From Synechococcus sp. UW179A (lineage in GTDB: Bacteria > Cyanobacteriota > Cyanobacteriia > PCC-6307 > Cyanobiaceae), in assembly GCF_900473965.1 (NCBI RefSeq), contig NZ_UCNJ01000032.1:124001-188000 (forward strand): a DNA stretch of 64,000 bases. The letters run 5' to 3'. Of this stretch, positions 25,605 to 34,057 are shown piece after piece. The first letter of the stretch is position 1; every line of letters begins with the position of its first letter. A model generated the notes under the pieces. It saw only the letters and a program-made list of their open reading frames with translations, had not been told where the DNA came from and made no database searches. A program made the translations under genes and the position numbers.

Positions 25605-25615
25605 TTGCTATGACT
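25605..25615 (+). promoter_or_regulatory. Element C before Nif11 25636
   Basis: TTGCTATGACT, 20 nt before the ATG at 25636. It lies inside the upstream in-frame extension (to 25519), supporting 25636 as the true start. Confidence 0.6.
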
Positions 25616-25635
25616 ACGGAAAGGATCCGAGAACC

Positions 25636-25833
25636 ATGTCCGAAGAGCAACTCAGAGCATTCAAGAAAAAAATCAAAACCGATTCAAATCTCCAAAAAAA
25701 AATTAAATCCACGACAGATCCCGATGCCATCTCAGAAATTGCCAAAGAGTTGGGATTTTTAATTTCACCATCTGACCTTGCGGACGGCCTGGGCATAGAC
25801 GAATTAGATGGTGTTGATTGGGGAGCTGATTAA
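25636..25833 (+). CDS. Nif11 leader-only protein (65 aa)
   Basis: MSEEQLRAFKKKIKTDSNLQ, KKIKSTTDPDAISEIAKELG, then ISPSDLADGLGIDELDGVDW and GAD. The leader is well kept, but it ends exactly where GG and the core should be: Asp-Trp replaces the cleavage pair and no core follows. It may be a truncated precursor or a leader with a separate role such as binding the synthetase. Lys-rich helix 1 is unusual. Confidence 0.8.
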   Translation: MSEEQLRAFKKKIKTDSNLQKKIKSTTDPDAISEIAKELGFLISPSDLADGLGIDELDGVDWGAD

Positions 25834-26287
25834 GGCGAGAACCACAAAAGATTTTCTGATTAGTCACTACGTCAGTCAAGATGTGATTCATATGGCATGT
25901 TCAAGCGCAATTAGGCTGAAGCAGATCAAACCGTCTTTTTAGAGAGGAGTGGCACCAAGCAATATCACAATCAGGCTAAATCTGATGACAACGGTTTTTT
26001 ACATTAAAGATTTCTAGGTTAAATCAATCCCTATGAGACGACGTACCCAAAGCAAAGAACTGAGTAGTCCTTAGCGATATTCCAAGATACAAGCCGTGGA
26101 CATTCCTATAGAAAACGGACATCACGAACCATTGGCGGGTCCAGATTGGTGTCAATCTCAAGCCAAATATTGCAAGCTGCAAACTCTGTACTCCAAGCAT
26201 TGCAATATTATTTTGCTAGCCCGGTCTGACCCGCTATACAAGCCTGATAGCTATTAATGCGCTAGCAAAGTATTTATGAATACCTAA
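25834..26287. other. AT-rich intergenic
   Basis: No gene seen. Start of a 1.4-kb stretch without an intact gene. Confidence 0.4.
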
Positions 26288-26692
26288 AGAGGTTTATTTT
26301 TTGATGATTTGACATCTGTTTTCGGCAGCATTCATCCGGTCACTTACCTTGCCAGAGACAAAAGACGACCGCACCATCCAATAACTGATAGACATAAATT
26401 TTTCTTTGAAAATCTTACGTCATTTGGCCATCCACTGAATATCGCATCCTGTTCCTCAGAGCAACAACTGATTCAGTAATTCCTTGAGTCTTTTGCCTCA
26501 ATAATCAATGATGGGAAAGAGATACTCGAAATCTTTTTGTCAACATACTCCCGCGTTGAATGGCTGTCTATCGGCCCTCTCTTCATAGCTCCAACAAAAG
26601 ATCTAAAGCCGCTTTTGGTAGAAATATTACTGTTCCTAGCAATCATTATTGCTTCACTTAATTGGTGCTACCGGAGGACAAACTATTCATAA
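26288..26692 (+). pseudogene. Broken ORF with C-terminal membrane helix
   Basis: A 134-codon open stretch interrupted by TAA at 26477-26479. Before it: FGSIHPVTYLARDKRRPHHP and FFFENLTSFGHPLNIASCSS. After it: FLESFASIINDGKEILEIFL, then VEWLSIGPLFIAP and a helix (LLVEILLFLAIIIASLNW) with a basic end. No ATG opens the frame. Composition is protein-like on both sides of the stop. Family not recognised. Confidence 0.5.
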
Positions 26693-27239
26693 TTTCCAAA
26701 CAGCGAGCTGGAAACTGGGCTTATCACATTCAAAACACCGGCGCCAATGCCGGATTACTTATGTCTTTGAATTGATACATTTTACAAATCCCAATCAGCT
26801 ACATATGGTTCAACACTAAACGAGCAGAATCACTCTATTTACTTCATGCCATTGTCAGATTAAAAGTTTGAGATCTGACATTAGGTCGCGTAGCTATCCC
26901 AACAACTCCTACAAAACAACAATCAGGTTGTCTTCCATGAAGCGACCCAAACGTATTCCGGCAAACTCAACCTAGCAACCACAACAACACTGATGATTCT
27001 TCATTTTATAATTATTCTAAGGTGGCGAAGCTTACCGCCACCATCAAGCAATCTGCTCGCGAAAATCACCCACTGGGCATCTGCAGACGGCATCTCGTTG
27101 CTGAAGCTACAACTCTTCCTTTCCTGTGAATTCTTAAGCCTGCCGATACCGTTTTTCGGCGGATGACACTTAACCAGGGGCTGGCGCCCTTAAGAGTAGC
27201 TTCAGGTTAGCGAAACATCAGGTGCTGTTTGAAACGCTT
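26693..27239. other. Intergenic, no gene seen
   Basis: A small hairpin CCGGC-GCCAAT-GCCGG lies near 26740, about 45 nt after the broken ORF. It has no T run. Nothing else recognised. Confidence 0.35.
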
Positions 27240-27509
27240 TTAGCGCATCCTTCCAATGCCATAACCGACGAGTAAGCCTGCAGCAACTCCCAACACACCC
27301 CCAGTCAATGCAGATCGTTGCGTGACGTTGAGGCGTCCTCCGAAAACGATTGCAATAGCGACAACTACAAGAAGTCCAGATGTCGCGACGACGGCATCCA
27401 GACTTTGATGCTTCGCTGTCTTGCCAGTCGACGGAGGCTTTTTTAACTTGCCTACCTCTTTATCCAATTCACGCTCAATCCTATTGATCTCGTCGTGTGG
27501 GCCTGCCAT
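27240..27509 (-). CDS. Small two-helix membrane protein (89 aa)
   Basis: Charged first half (MAGPHDEINRIERELDKEVG, KLKKPPSTGK), then two helices, LDAVVATSGLLVVVAIAIVF and GGVLGVAAGLLVGYGIGRM, with Gly-zipper spacing. The N-terminus may form a short coiled coil. Not recognised. Confidence 0.65.
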   Translation of the reverse strand: MAGPHDEINRIERELDKEVGKLKKPPSTGKTAKHQSLDAVVATSGLLVVVAIAIVFGGRLNVTQRSALTGGVLGVAAGLLVGYGIGRMR

Positions 27510-27655
27510 TCGATCTAAAGCGCTTCAGGGATTCTGGCCATTGCCAGTCGATCCAGCTGAAATCAACAAGTGGGCGAAACTTGTTTTGATCAGTTGAAGA
27601 TTGGCCACTATCCGGACAAAACAATGACAATGTGCAGCATCACAACATTCACGCC

Positions 27656-27820
27656 ATGGGCAGCATCAAGAAGGTATCGATCAAAAGAGCGTTAATTGTT
27701 GGCGCAACATCTGGACTCGTCGTCAGCTTCCTGCGTGGTCTAAACCCAGCTATCGCCCTCCTCATTGCTGTTGCCTGCGGCGTAGGCGTCGATCGACTCA
27801 TCAGGAAAATCTGGCCATAG
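27656..27820 (+). CDS. Small membrane protein (54 aa)
   Basis: MGSIKKVSIKRALIVGATSG, then LNPAIALLIAVACGVGVDRL. Two short helices with a positive N-terminus. The ATG at 27656 is preferred over 27632 (MQHHNIHA). Convergent with no neighbour; function unknown. Confidence 0.6.
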   Translation: MGSIKKVSIKRALIVGATSGLVVSFLRGLNPAIALLIAVACGVGVDRLIRKIWP

Positions 27821-28040
27821 CCCTGATCCATAAAGTCTCCCCAGCCTCCGGCGTGAGTCGGATCAGACAACATCAGAACAGCAGTCAGGCCAACAGCAAT
27901 GCGAACTGCGCTGCGCAGGAAGCCAGCATCAGGCAGCGAAACGAAACAAGTCAGGTGATCTCGTAACAACAAACTCCGCAGGCTGGGCACCGGCAAGCAA
28001 GTCGCATCGGCGACATCGCGGGGAGAAGAGTGTTGCCAAC

Positions 28041-28063
28041 AAAAAGGCTCCCTTTCGGGAGCC
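28041..28063 (-). terminator. Rho-independent terminator
   Basis: On the minus strand: GGCTCCC-GAAA-GGGAGCC followed by TTTTT. Likely ends the transcript of the secreted protein at 28184-28435, about 120 nt upstream. Confidence 0.75.
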
Positions 28064-28183
28064 ACTGTTTGGTGTTGAAAGTTCCAACACCATTTACGCG
28101 CAAGCATCCAGTCCGCGTTGTTCGTTTAACGACTGAATCGCAACGATCCGAATCGAGCTGAACCTCTCAGCCAGCGGACATGG

Positions 28184-28435
28184 TCAGAAGATGCCGAGGG
28201 TCTTCTTCTTGCAGTAACCAGCGCCGATGTTCATCCATCCCGACTTGCAGGCTTCACCGTAAGTGGGTGCTACCTCGTAGTAGATGGGCGACACGCAAGT
28301 GCTGCCAAGGGTGTTGACGTAACCAAGTGGGCACTGGTCGTGACCAGGAGCTTTGGGAATTTCCTTCTGAGCCATGACGGCAGGCGCTGCTGTTGCAAGA
28401 GCTAAAGGCAGCAGTGCAAACAGTGATCTCTTCAT
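28184..28435 (-). CDS. Secreted four-cysteine small protein, copy 1
   Basis: 83 residues from ATG 28435. Signal MKRSLFALLPLALATAAPAV-MAQ, then a compact mature part with exactly four Cys: QCPLGYVNTLG, TCVSPIYYEVAP, GEACKSGWMNIG, GYCKKK. This pattern suggests two disulfides. The gene at 57318 encodes the same mature sequence with 6 differences in 56 positions, while the signal peptides have diverged. A Lys-rich tail TLGIF extends this copy. Role unknown. Confidence 0.8.
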   Translation of the reverse strand: MKRSLFALLPLALATAAPAVMAQKEIPKAPGHDQCPLGYVNTLGSTCVSPIYYEVAPTYGEACKSGWMNIGAGYCKKKTLGIF

Positions 28436-28673
28436 GAGCAGATAATTACTTGATTTCGCTTTAGCCACCTCAGTTAGCTGAGACAAGCCGGTCAGACTGG
28501 CAGCTGATCGTTATCCTCCATGCCAATCCCCTGGAGCCAGCACCTCCAGAGGAAGCTGATACTCGATCTGTGAAACAGGAGATTGAGCCACCGCCAAACC
28601 ATCATGGGTGTCAGTTTTACCAAGGCTTCAATGGCATCGTGCCTGAACAACTGGCAAACCAACGCCTGACTGT

Positions 28674-28904
28674 TCACCAGCCCAGCTCAGGCGCGCTCTT
28701 GACTCCTGGCAAAAGAATGGTCCGTTCACGACGAACTGTGGCCGGTGTGACTCCTAGCTCCGTGGCGATTTTGGTGATAAGTCCCCGTGGCCAAATATCA
28801 GGATGCTGTTCGGCGGCCTCATAAATGGCCTCATCCAAATCAATTTTTGCAAGGCGGCGGCTTTGCACCGCATTGAGATCAGGTTGAAGAGCTGTTGCTG
28901 TCAT
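28674..28904 (-). CDS. Small HTH-like protein under leader B (76 aa)
   Basis: MTATALQPDLNAVQSRRLAK, then DEAIYEAAEQHPDIWPRGLI and TKIATELGVTPATVRRERTI. The last stretch reads as helix-turn-helix (TELGVTPATVRRER), so DNA binding is plausible. Start at 28904, where leader B ends in ATGAC as for the other genes; 28913 is a less likely start. Confidence 0.6.
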   Translation of the reverse strand: MTATALQPDLNAVQSRRLAKIDLDEAIYEAAEQHPDIWPRGLITKIATELGVTPATVRRERTILLPGVKSAPELGW

Positions 28905-29005
28905 GAGTACCACCAGGTGGAACCCTTTAGGTCTATGGCCGCTAGATGCTTCTCGAAAGCGGTGACAGCCGCCCTGGAAGGTTCGGTTTCAGGATCTTGG
29001 CTGGC
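28905..29005 (-). promoter_or_regulatory. Leader B, copy 3
   Basis: On the minus strand: AAGATCCTGAAACCGAACCT, then GGGCGGCTGTC and, next to the start, CCACCTGGTGGTACTC-ATG. CCACC pairs with GGTGG where other copies pair TCCC with GGGA or TCC with GGA, so the stem changes but pairing is kept. Confidence 0.6.
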
Positions 29006-29059
29006 AAGTTCCATGGGAAGCACAGTTCTCCCATCAGGCTTCGATGGTTATTTCTTAAA

Positions 29060-29179
29060 ATGCGTCCTGAAGATGAAATCTGGCCTGTTGTATTGATTGC
29101 TGGAAGCATCGTGGCCGTTTTGATGATTCTTGCCTTCAGTGATCCAGGTACCTTCGTGTGCGTTGGAGTCTGCGAGTGA
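29060..29179 (+). CDS. Small membrane protein (39 aa)
   Basis: MRPEDEIWPVVLIAGSIVAV, then LMILAFSDPGTFVCVGVCE: one helix, short lumenal or periplasmic end with two Cys. Good composition for so short an ORF. Not recognised. Confidence 0.55.
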   Translation: MRPEDEIWPVVLIAGSIVAVLMILAFSDPGTFVCVGVCE

Positions 29180-29574
29180 ATCTCAGCGCAGAAGTGGGTA
29201 ATAGCGATTCATGCCGACCGTCTGCGCATCGTTGCCCTCGTTGGTCTGAACCGATGAGCTTTGAACTGTCAGCAGCTCAGCTGAACGACATGGTTCAGGA
29301 TGGCTTGTACACCAAACTTGGCGTCAAGTCTTTTTGACTTAGCGACCAAAGAAGAACCGAGGCATCCCTGGGCCTTTCAATCTCACGATAGTCATCAAAG
29401 CGAAAGGATTGAGTGACGGGCAACAAAACCTTGAAGGCGCGTGAACGTCTCTTAACAGGAGCCAAAATCTAATGCGAACATACTTGGAAGTAACGCCCGA
29501 TTGAGGTTCATCACAAATAGCCTCCAAGCATTAAAAACCTGTCATCGAACATTCTTGCTTCACGGGGGGGGGAT
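29180..29574. other. Intergenic, no gene seen
   Basis: A minus-strand ORF at 29339-29527 has poor composition. Nothing else recognised. Confidence 0.35.
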
Positions 29575-29630
29575 TGTTGTCTATTCCGTAGGTCGATGGT
29601 TTGAATCCATCAAGGGGGGTTGCTGTAGCA
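29575..29630 (+). other. tRNA T-arm-like relic, copy 3
   Basis: CTATTCCGTAGGTCGATGGT then TTGAATCCATC: reads as the 3' strand of an anticodon stem, a variable loop and a complete T-arm (GATGG/CCATC). The 5' half of a tRNA is not present (a run of nine G instead). About 40 nt further comes CTTAAACACC and leader A, as at 16191. Confidence 0.45.
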
Positions 29631-29684
29631 ACGCTTCTCAGCCAACACCAGCAGCTCTTAAACACCATGAACGCTAACTGCCCT

Positions 29685-29860
29685 GGAGCCTTGGCGCCGC
29701 CAGCTTGCGTATGAGCTGATTCCTACCTGGAAGTGGTATCTGATCGATTCACCAAAAGCTCACCAAAGCTTCTTGAGCTCATCACCAGAGCTATGTAGCT
29801 GGGTTCACCAGTAGGGCTGCGAGCTTGAAGGAGTCGAGGGGGCAATACCCCACGAACCGC
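29685..29860 (+). promoter_or_regulatory. Leader A, copy 4
   Basis: CCCTGGAGCCTTGGCGCCGC, GTATGAGCTGATTCC, several CACCA(A/G)A boxes, then GAGCTTGAAGGAGTCGAGGG. Inner stem GGGG/CCCC is kept, but the outer ACTCC arm is lost, and the next gene starts about 58 nt further on. A partly decayed copy. Confidence 0.55.
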
Positions 29861-29917
29861 TCAAGTCACTGATTTCAAGCCAATGGCCGAAGTCATGATT
29901 AATTCCAACTTGAACCC

Positions 29918-30169
29918 ATGTCTCACACCTCTCTAAAAGCGCTTTGCTGTTCGCTAGTCATCACATCACTGCATGGGATTCAAGCGTCTGCCCTAACGAA
30001 TCAACAGCTTTTGAAGCAACGTCTGATCACCCCAGCCGTCTATGTGCTGCTTCATAGTCGTGAAGCAAACACACCAATCAAGCGATGGGAGGTGATACAG
30101 GAGGCCTGTGGATCAGGTCGGCTCTCTCCAAGTGAATGCGGAACCTCGAGAAAGCGGAGGGAGTATTGA
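29918..30169 (+). CDS. Small secreted hypothetical protein (83 aa)
   Basis: MSHTSLKALCCSLVITSLHG is a signal peptide (cleavage near IQASA). The mature part is LTNQQLLKQRLITPAVYVLL, then a basic stretch with two Cys (EACGSG, SECGTS). Ends just before a terminator. Not recognised. Confidence 0.65.
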   Translation: MSHTSLKALCCSLVITSLHGIQASALTNQQLLKQRLITPAVYVLLHSREANTPIKRWEVIQEACGSGRLSPSECGTSRKRREY

Positions 30170-30202
30170 TTAGGGGGTCGTGAATCTGGAATCTAACCCC
30201 TC

Positions 30203-30235
30203 AAAGCCCCTGCAAAAACTTGGGGTTTTTATTTG
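30203..30235 (+). terminator. Rho-independent terminator
   Basis: AAAGCCCC, loop TGCAAAAACTT, GGGGTTTTTATT, 33 nt after the preceding stop. Same AAAGCCCC arm as at 5549. Confidence 0.75.
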
Positions 30236-30455
30236 CCTTGCACCTTGGGGTGCAGCTTCCGAACATTTATTGATCCATTTTCTACTCGCAGACCGTTGCA
30301 GTAGCGACTGACACAAGAAATCTCGTTCAATACAAAATCCACTTCGCCTCAATTACCGGGTGATCGAAATTTACCATTTGCACTCCAAAACACAGCTTAG
30401 AGACTGATAATCTTTAGCCCTCACAAGCTTCTGGAAATCGCCTAACAGAAACACC

Positions 30456-30624
30456 TTATAATTCTTCTTCACTGAGTTCATTTCGCCAATCAACAGTAAT
30501 GGTGGCCACACTATTAGAGAATTGCGACCACTTCATCAGGAGAATCAACAGCTAAACACATCCCCGGAAGACTCTGATCACCTTCCAGCTTATGAAGAAA
30601 AGATTTGAGTTAGTCCAGACGAAC
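30456..30624 (-). pseudogene. Nif11 precursor, decayed copy
   Basis: Minus-strand frame: TAA at the fifth codon, then LKSFLHKLEGDQSL, PGMCLAVDSPDEVVAIL, two stops. After a shift comes NELSEEEL and a stop. The intact precursor at 30677 reads LKSFLDKAKSNTTL at the same place. The ATG is GTT here, CAA has become TAA, and the frame is broken before the cleavage region; no core is left. Confidence 0.7.
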
Positions 30625-30676
30625 GGGCCTCAGGTCTTTTCAATAGATTTGAAAAAGCAAGCGTCAGATTTCTCTG

Positions 30677-30922
30677 TCAAAGAGCATCAATGGGATATCC
30701 CATTAAAGGCACATTTTCTTCATGCCATTTGAATCCCCCCCTAGCTACTTTTTCCAAGTCCGAGTCGTTGAGAAGACTAAGCTTGTCCAGAGTAAATTCA
30801 TGACCATTTTCCTTGCCGATAATAACGACTTCTTCAGGTGATCTAGCTGCTTTGAGTTTGTTTTGGAGGGTCGTATTGCTTTTTGCCTTATCAAGGAAAG
30901 ATTTGAGTTGTTCTAGGGACAT
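30677..30922 (-). CDS. Nif11-leader precursor with cysteine-free core
   Basis: 81 residues. Leader MSLEQLKSFLDKAKSNTTLQ, SPEEVVIIGKENGHEFT, DSDLEKVARGG, core FKWHEENVPLMGYPIDAL. The core has no Cys, Ser or Thr, so it cannot form lanthionines. It could be processed by a different enzyme class or not modified at all. Element C is 21 nt upstream; a dead copy lies just downstream. Confidence 0.85.
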   Translation of the reverse strand: MSLEQLKSFLDKAKSNTTLQNKLKAARSPEEVVIIGKENGHEFTLDKLSLLNDSDLEKVARGGFKWHEENVPLMGYPIDAL

Positions 30923-30943
30923 GGGTGCTACGCCGGTTCAACA

Positions 30944-30954
30944 GTCATAGCAAG
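30944..30954 (-). promoter_or_regulatory. Element C before Nif11 30922
   Basis: TTGCTATGACT on the minus strand, 21 nt before the ATG. Confidence 0.6.
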
Positions 30955-31028
30955 GGTCTGAATCAACAATCAAGAGGGCAGCGCGCACGACCCGTCTGTT
31001 ATTTGGACTGCCGTCCCACTATCCGGTT

Positions 31029-31181
31029 ATGCCTGTAGGTGCGTCTCCAGATCTACTGAAAAAATCTGTGGACCTCACCCAGCGATCAGTGTCAGCACAA
31101 CGCATTTGCCTTGAGCCAGTGAATGTCGTTACTTATCGTGGTCAGCAGCAGCTCATCGCTGAGCCAAAGCAGGCCCGCTGA
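31029..31181 (+). CDS. Possible small protein (50 aa)
   Basis: MPVGASPDLLKKSVDLTQRS, then AQRICLEPVNVVTYRGQQQL. Protein-like, soluble. No clear SD. Not recognised. Confidence 0.35.
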   Translation: MPVGASPDLLKKSVDLTQRSVSAQRICLEPVNVVTYRGQQQLIAEPKQAR

Positions 31182-31934
31182 GCTTCGATGAAGTTCAGCA
31201 GGAGCTGACGACTACTCTTTTACCCTTACGTTGATCTTCCTCTCCATATCTCAGAGCTCCTGCGAGGTGGTCCTCCGGAAAAGAACCATCAGGGAGTTCA
31301 GCAAAGCCTTTGTACATAGCGAGAGCACTTTGACCTCCTGTGAGCCTGAAATCAAGGCTTGCTACATAGCCATCGCGGCAGCCACGTTTCCTGCGCCGTC
31401 ACTTCATCATCGAATGGGGACCTCAGCAAAGAAGGTCTGAGAATCCTCCACACATCAGGCTTACCACCAGGTCACGCGCTGAACTGCAGACGACACACTG
31501 AAATGAGCATCTTGTCTTGACTCACTGCGCTGCATTCTTGAGGAGGATATGAGTCGAAATCCGGTCCAGGCTTGCACAAAGGTCAGATTTTTCGAAAACT
31601 ATCGTTGCTACCGCGTTGGCCCCAGCCACCAGCAAACCCATTCGTGAAGTTCATGAGCAGAGCCTCTACGAAATGCTGTCAACGGGCAACTGTCACCCAT
31701 AGAAGACTGGATAGAGATTTGACTCAAGTGGAGCCTGCGCCCTGAAAGATTTGAAAGGGGCTGATCCAAACAGGTGCAATTAACACCCAAAAGCAACCTA
31801 GCTGGGGACTATGGCTTTGGTTCGGTGAAGTGATCGTCACTACAGCGGAGGGACAACCTCTGCAGCTCCACCCCCCTCGCCAAGTTCGTTTTTTTGCTGT
31901 TTCCCCAGAACCCATATATCGACCGCGTCCGCAT
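31182..31934. other. Sparse stretch, no gene seen
   Basis: About 750 bases. ORFs at 31231 (plus) and 31608/31724 (minus) have poor composition. Likely decayed sequence. Confidence 0.35.
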
Positions 31935-32095
31935 GAGCTGATCTGAAGCTGGGCACGGTATCTGAGACATTCACCAGAAGCGCACCAGAACCTCTTGAGG
32001 TAGGCACCAGAGCTCTTTAGCAGGGTTCACCAGAAGTGCTGTGATCTTGAAGGAGTCAAGGGGACAAACACCCCATCATTCACACCTTTAAAGCC
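31935..32095 (+). promoter_or_regulatory. Leader A, copy 5 (upstream of 32096)
   Basis: GCATGAGCTGATC, GAGACATTCACCAGAAGCGC, CACCAGAACC, GCACCAGAGC and TTCACCAGAAG: four CACCAGA boxes. Hairpin: inner GGGG/CCCC, outer AAGGAGT with ACACCTT (one mismatch), ending 7 nt before ATG. Confidence 0.7.
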
Positions 32096-32395
32096 ATGAC
32101 TACTTTCAACAACACATACAAATCAACCAAAGCGATTCTTTGCGCCGGGTTGATTGGAGCCACAACTTGTGCACTGGCACCTGCAGCAGAAGCCAGAGGC
32201 TACGAGTATCAGAGACGGCATGAGCTGAGGCAACTCCGCAGAGAAATTCGTCGTGAGACTCGTGACTACCGACGTGCGCGGAGAGAATATCGCCGCGAAG
32301 TCAATCGTTATCCACGTATCATTCCAGCCTATGGATTCGGTCGAGGGTATGTTTATGGGCAACCTGCAGGCTTTGGGATTCAATTGCGTTTCTGA
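32096..32395 (+). CDS. Secreted arginine/tyrosine-rich protein (99 aa)
   Basis: Signal peptide (AILCAGLIGATTCALAPAAE, cleavage near AEARG), then a mature part dominated by Arg: RRHELRQLRREIRRETRDYR and RRARREYRREVNRYPR. It ends in aromatic/Gly-rich sequence (GFGRGYVYGQPAGFGIQLRF). Strongly cationic; may bind nucleic acid, polysaccharide or membranes outside the cell. Under leader A and ended by a terminator. Confidence 0.75.
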   Translation: MTTFNNTYKSTKAILCAGLIGATTCALAPAAEARGYEYQRRHELRQLRREIRRETRDYRRARREYRREVNRYPRIIPAYGFGRGYVYGQPAGFGIQLRF

Positions 32396-32456
32396 AGCAT
32401 GATCAGGAATTTTGACGCAACTGAAGAGAAAAAGAATCTTGCATTGAACCAACCAT

Positions 32457-32483
32457 CAGCCCCGCCATGTGCGGGGCTTTTGG
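32457..32483 (+). terminator. Rho-independent terminator
   Basis: AGCCCCGC, loop CATGT, GCGGGGCTTTT, about 60 nt after the stop of 32096-32395. Confidence 0.85.
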
Positions 32484-32632
32484 ATTACGACACCCTGCTC
32501 AGAAAGAATCCCCTGAATAAGCAATACGCAGAAATCACCTAAAGGAGAACAACATATGCACAAGTAAACTCATCAGCTTCTCACCGAATGCTTGTCAAGC
32601 ACTTTTGGTCTAGGCGAGCGACACAATAGACA

Positions 32633-32926
32633 ATGGGGATAAGCGCCATAGATGCAATGACAACTCTCTGCTACCTATCTGCTGAAGAAACAAAGAACTT
32701 TATTGACTCCGTAATCGAAGAAGGACTCACAAGCACCACCGAGCATCATCACAAACTTGGAGCAGCCGATGTATGGAACTTCACCCTCTCAAATGGTGAA
32801 CGCTTCCAACTCTGGGAAAGAAGCCGTGCATTTGAAACTATCTATACCTATTACAAACAAGGAATCGGCTCAATGCAATTCAAGACACTAGAAGGTGCGG
32901 TGCAGTCCATGAAGAAATTCTTTTAA
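32633..32926 (+). CDS. Hypothetical protein (97 aa)
   Basis: MTTLCYLSAEETKNFIDSVI (from the internal ATG 32657, an alternative start), then GAADVWNFTLSNGERFQLWE and YTYYKQGIGSMQFKTLEGAV. Soluble alpha/beta protein with many aromatic residues. Likely real; family not recognised. Confidence 0.6.
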   Translation: MGISAIDAMTTLCYLSAEETKNFIDSVIEEGLTSTTEHHHKLGAADVWNFTLSNGERFQLWERSRAFETIYTYYKQGIGSMQFKTLEGAVQSMKKFF

Positions 32927-33515
32927 GATTTTGGTTAGAGCAACCAATTTTGGGTTGATTTCACAAGTTTCCAAGCAATTGAACTCGGGCAGAAGTAGCT
33001 ATCAGTCTTATCGTTGCTGGTTTCAGAGATCAGTGAGTCCCGGCGACTAGGGCGCGAGCTGAAATGAGTCCTAATAAAACCGAGACGAGCAATGATCAGC
33101 TGACGCCAACAATTACAAATAAGTTCAAACCCTCTGCAAAACTAGAAAGAGGAAAAATAGTTACTTCTTGCTAACCACTTCGATCTGCCCTCTAGAAGCA
33201 TCGATCTTCCCTCTGCCGATATTGATGAGCATCCGCGGCTGGATTGCTCCGTGGCACAGAGAACTGATCACCAGCACCAGTGTAGACATAGCGATATGAG
33301 GCCAGCCGACGCTGCTGATGGATCAGTGGGAAGGAGGCTAGCGGCAGATCACCGCAGACAGGTGGCCGCATCAAGTGCAGTACTCCACAAGGCTCTGAGA
33401 CAGGTACGTCACACAGCAGATAGAGGCGGCCAAGTCTCCATAGCGGTTGGGACACTCGTGATCCGTCCTCAACTGCTGCGCAGGCATCATCCGGAACGGA
33501 AGGGTTGTCCTGTAT
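32927..33515. other. Intergenic, no gene seen
   Basis: Several ORFs on both strands overlap at 33192-33679, but none has convincing composition beside the minus-strand gene at 33516. Confidence 0.35.
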
Positions 33516-33731
33516 TCAATGAAGATCGTCCCAACGTGGCTCTGGATAAAGAGCGCGGTCACGCAGAGAAAAAACAGTTGCACGCCCCTCTTCCGTCTGC
33601 CAACGAGCTTTCTGGTGAAGCAGCAGTTCCTTCAGTTGCTCAACGCGGGAGTCCACAAGAAGTTCCAACGCAAGGTTGATGAGATCGGCTTCTTCTCTGG
33701 TGATCGTTATTTGACGGGTCTCTTCTGCCAT
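33516..33731 (-). CDS. Small hypothetical protein (71 aa)
   Basis: MAEETRQITITREEADLINL, then ALELLVDSRVEQLKELLLHQ: a short strand followed by amphipathic helices that could dimerise. Soluble. The 142-codon ORF on the other strand is its shadow. Confidence 0.6.
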   Translation of the reverse strand: MAEETRQITITREEADLINLALELLVDSRVEQLKELLLHQKARWQTEEGRATVFSLRDRALYPEPRWDDLH

Positions 33732-34057
33732 TGGAATAAATCAGATGTCTGAACTTCACCTCACTTTGAAGCCAAAAGGCGCGGACGGCATCGTCGATCT
33801 CGAACTGCCTTGATGCCTACCCACAGATGCTACAACGAAGCAAAGAACGTGGCGGGGCAAAGTAAGAGTTTCAGGGGAACTGCACACCTGCGTGAAAGAA
33901 GCAGCATGGCATTACTGGAGGCATTGAACGAGGGGGGATCCAATGCCACAGATTGAATGCCTGCATGGGCCGAAGTGATGGCAATTAAGGAATCATTCAA
34001 TTATTAACAGCACCAACAACAGAATCACCACAAGAATGGGTTGGGCGACTGTTTTAC
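33732..34057. other. Intergenic, no gene seen
   Basis: A 22-codon ORF (MSELHLTLKPKGADGIVDLE) near 33746 ends early and may be a remnant. Nothing else. Confidence 0.35.

Noticed and set aside
27649-28107. 152-codon minus-strand ORF
   Set aside because: Overlaps the small membrane gene at 27656 and a terminator; low-quality sequence.
33251-33679. 142-codon plus-strand ORF
   Set aside because: His/Arg/Gln-rich shadow of the minus-strand gene at 33516 and its flank.
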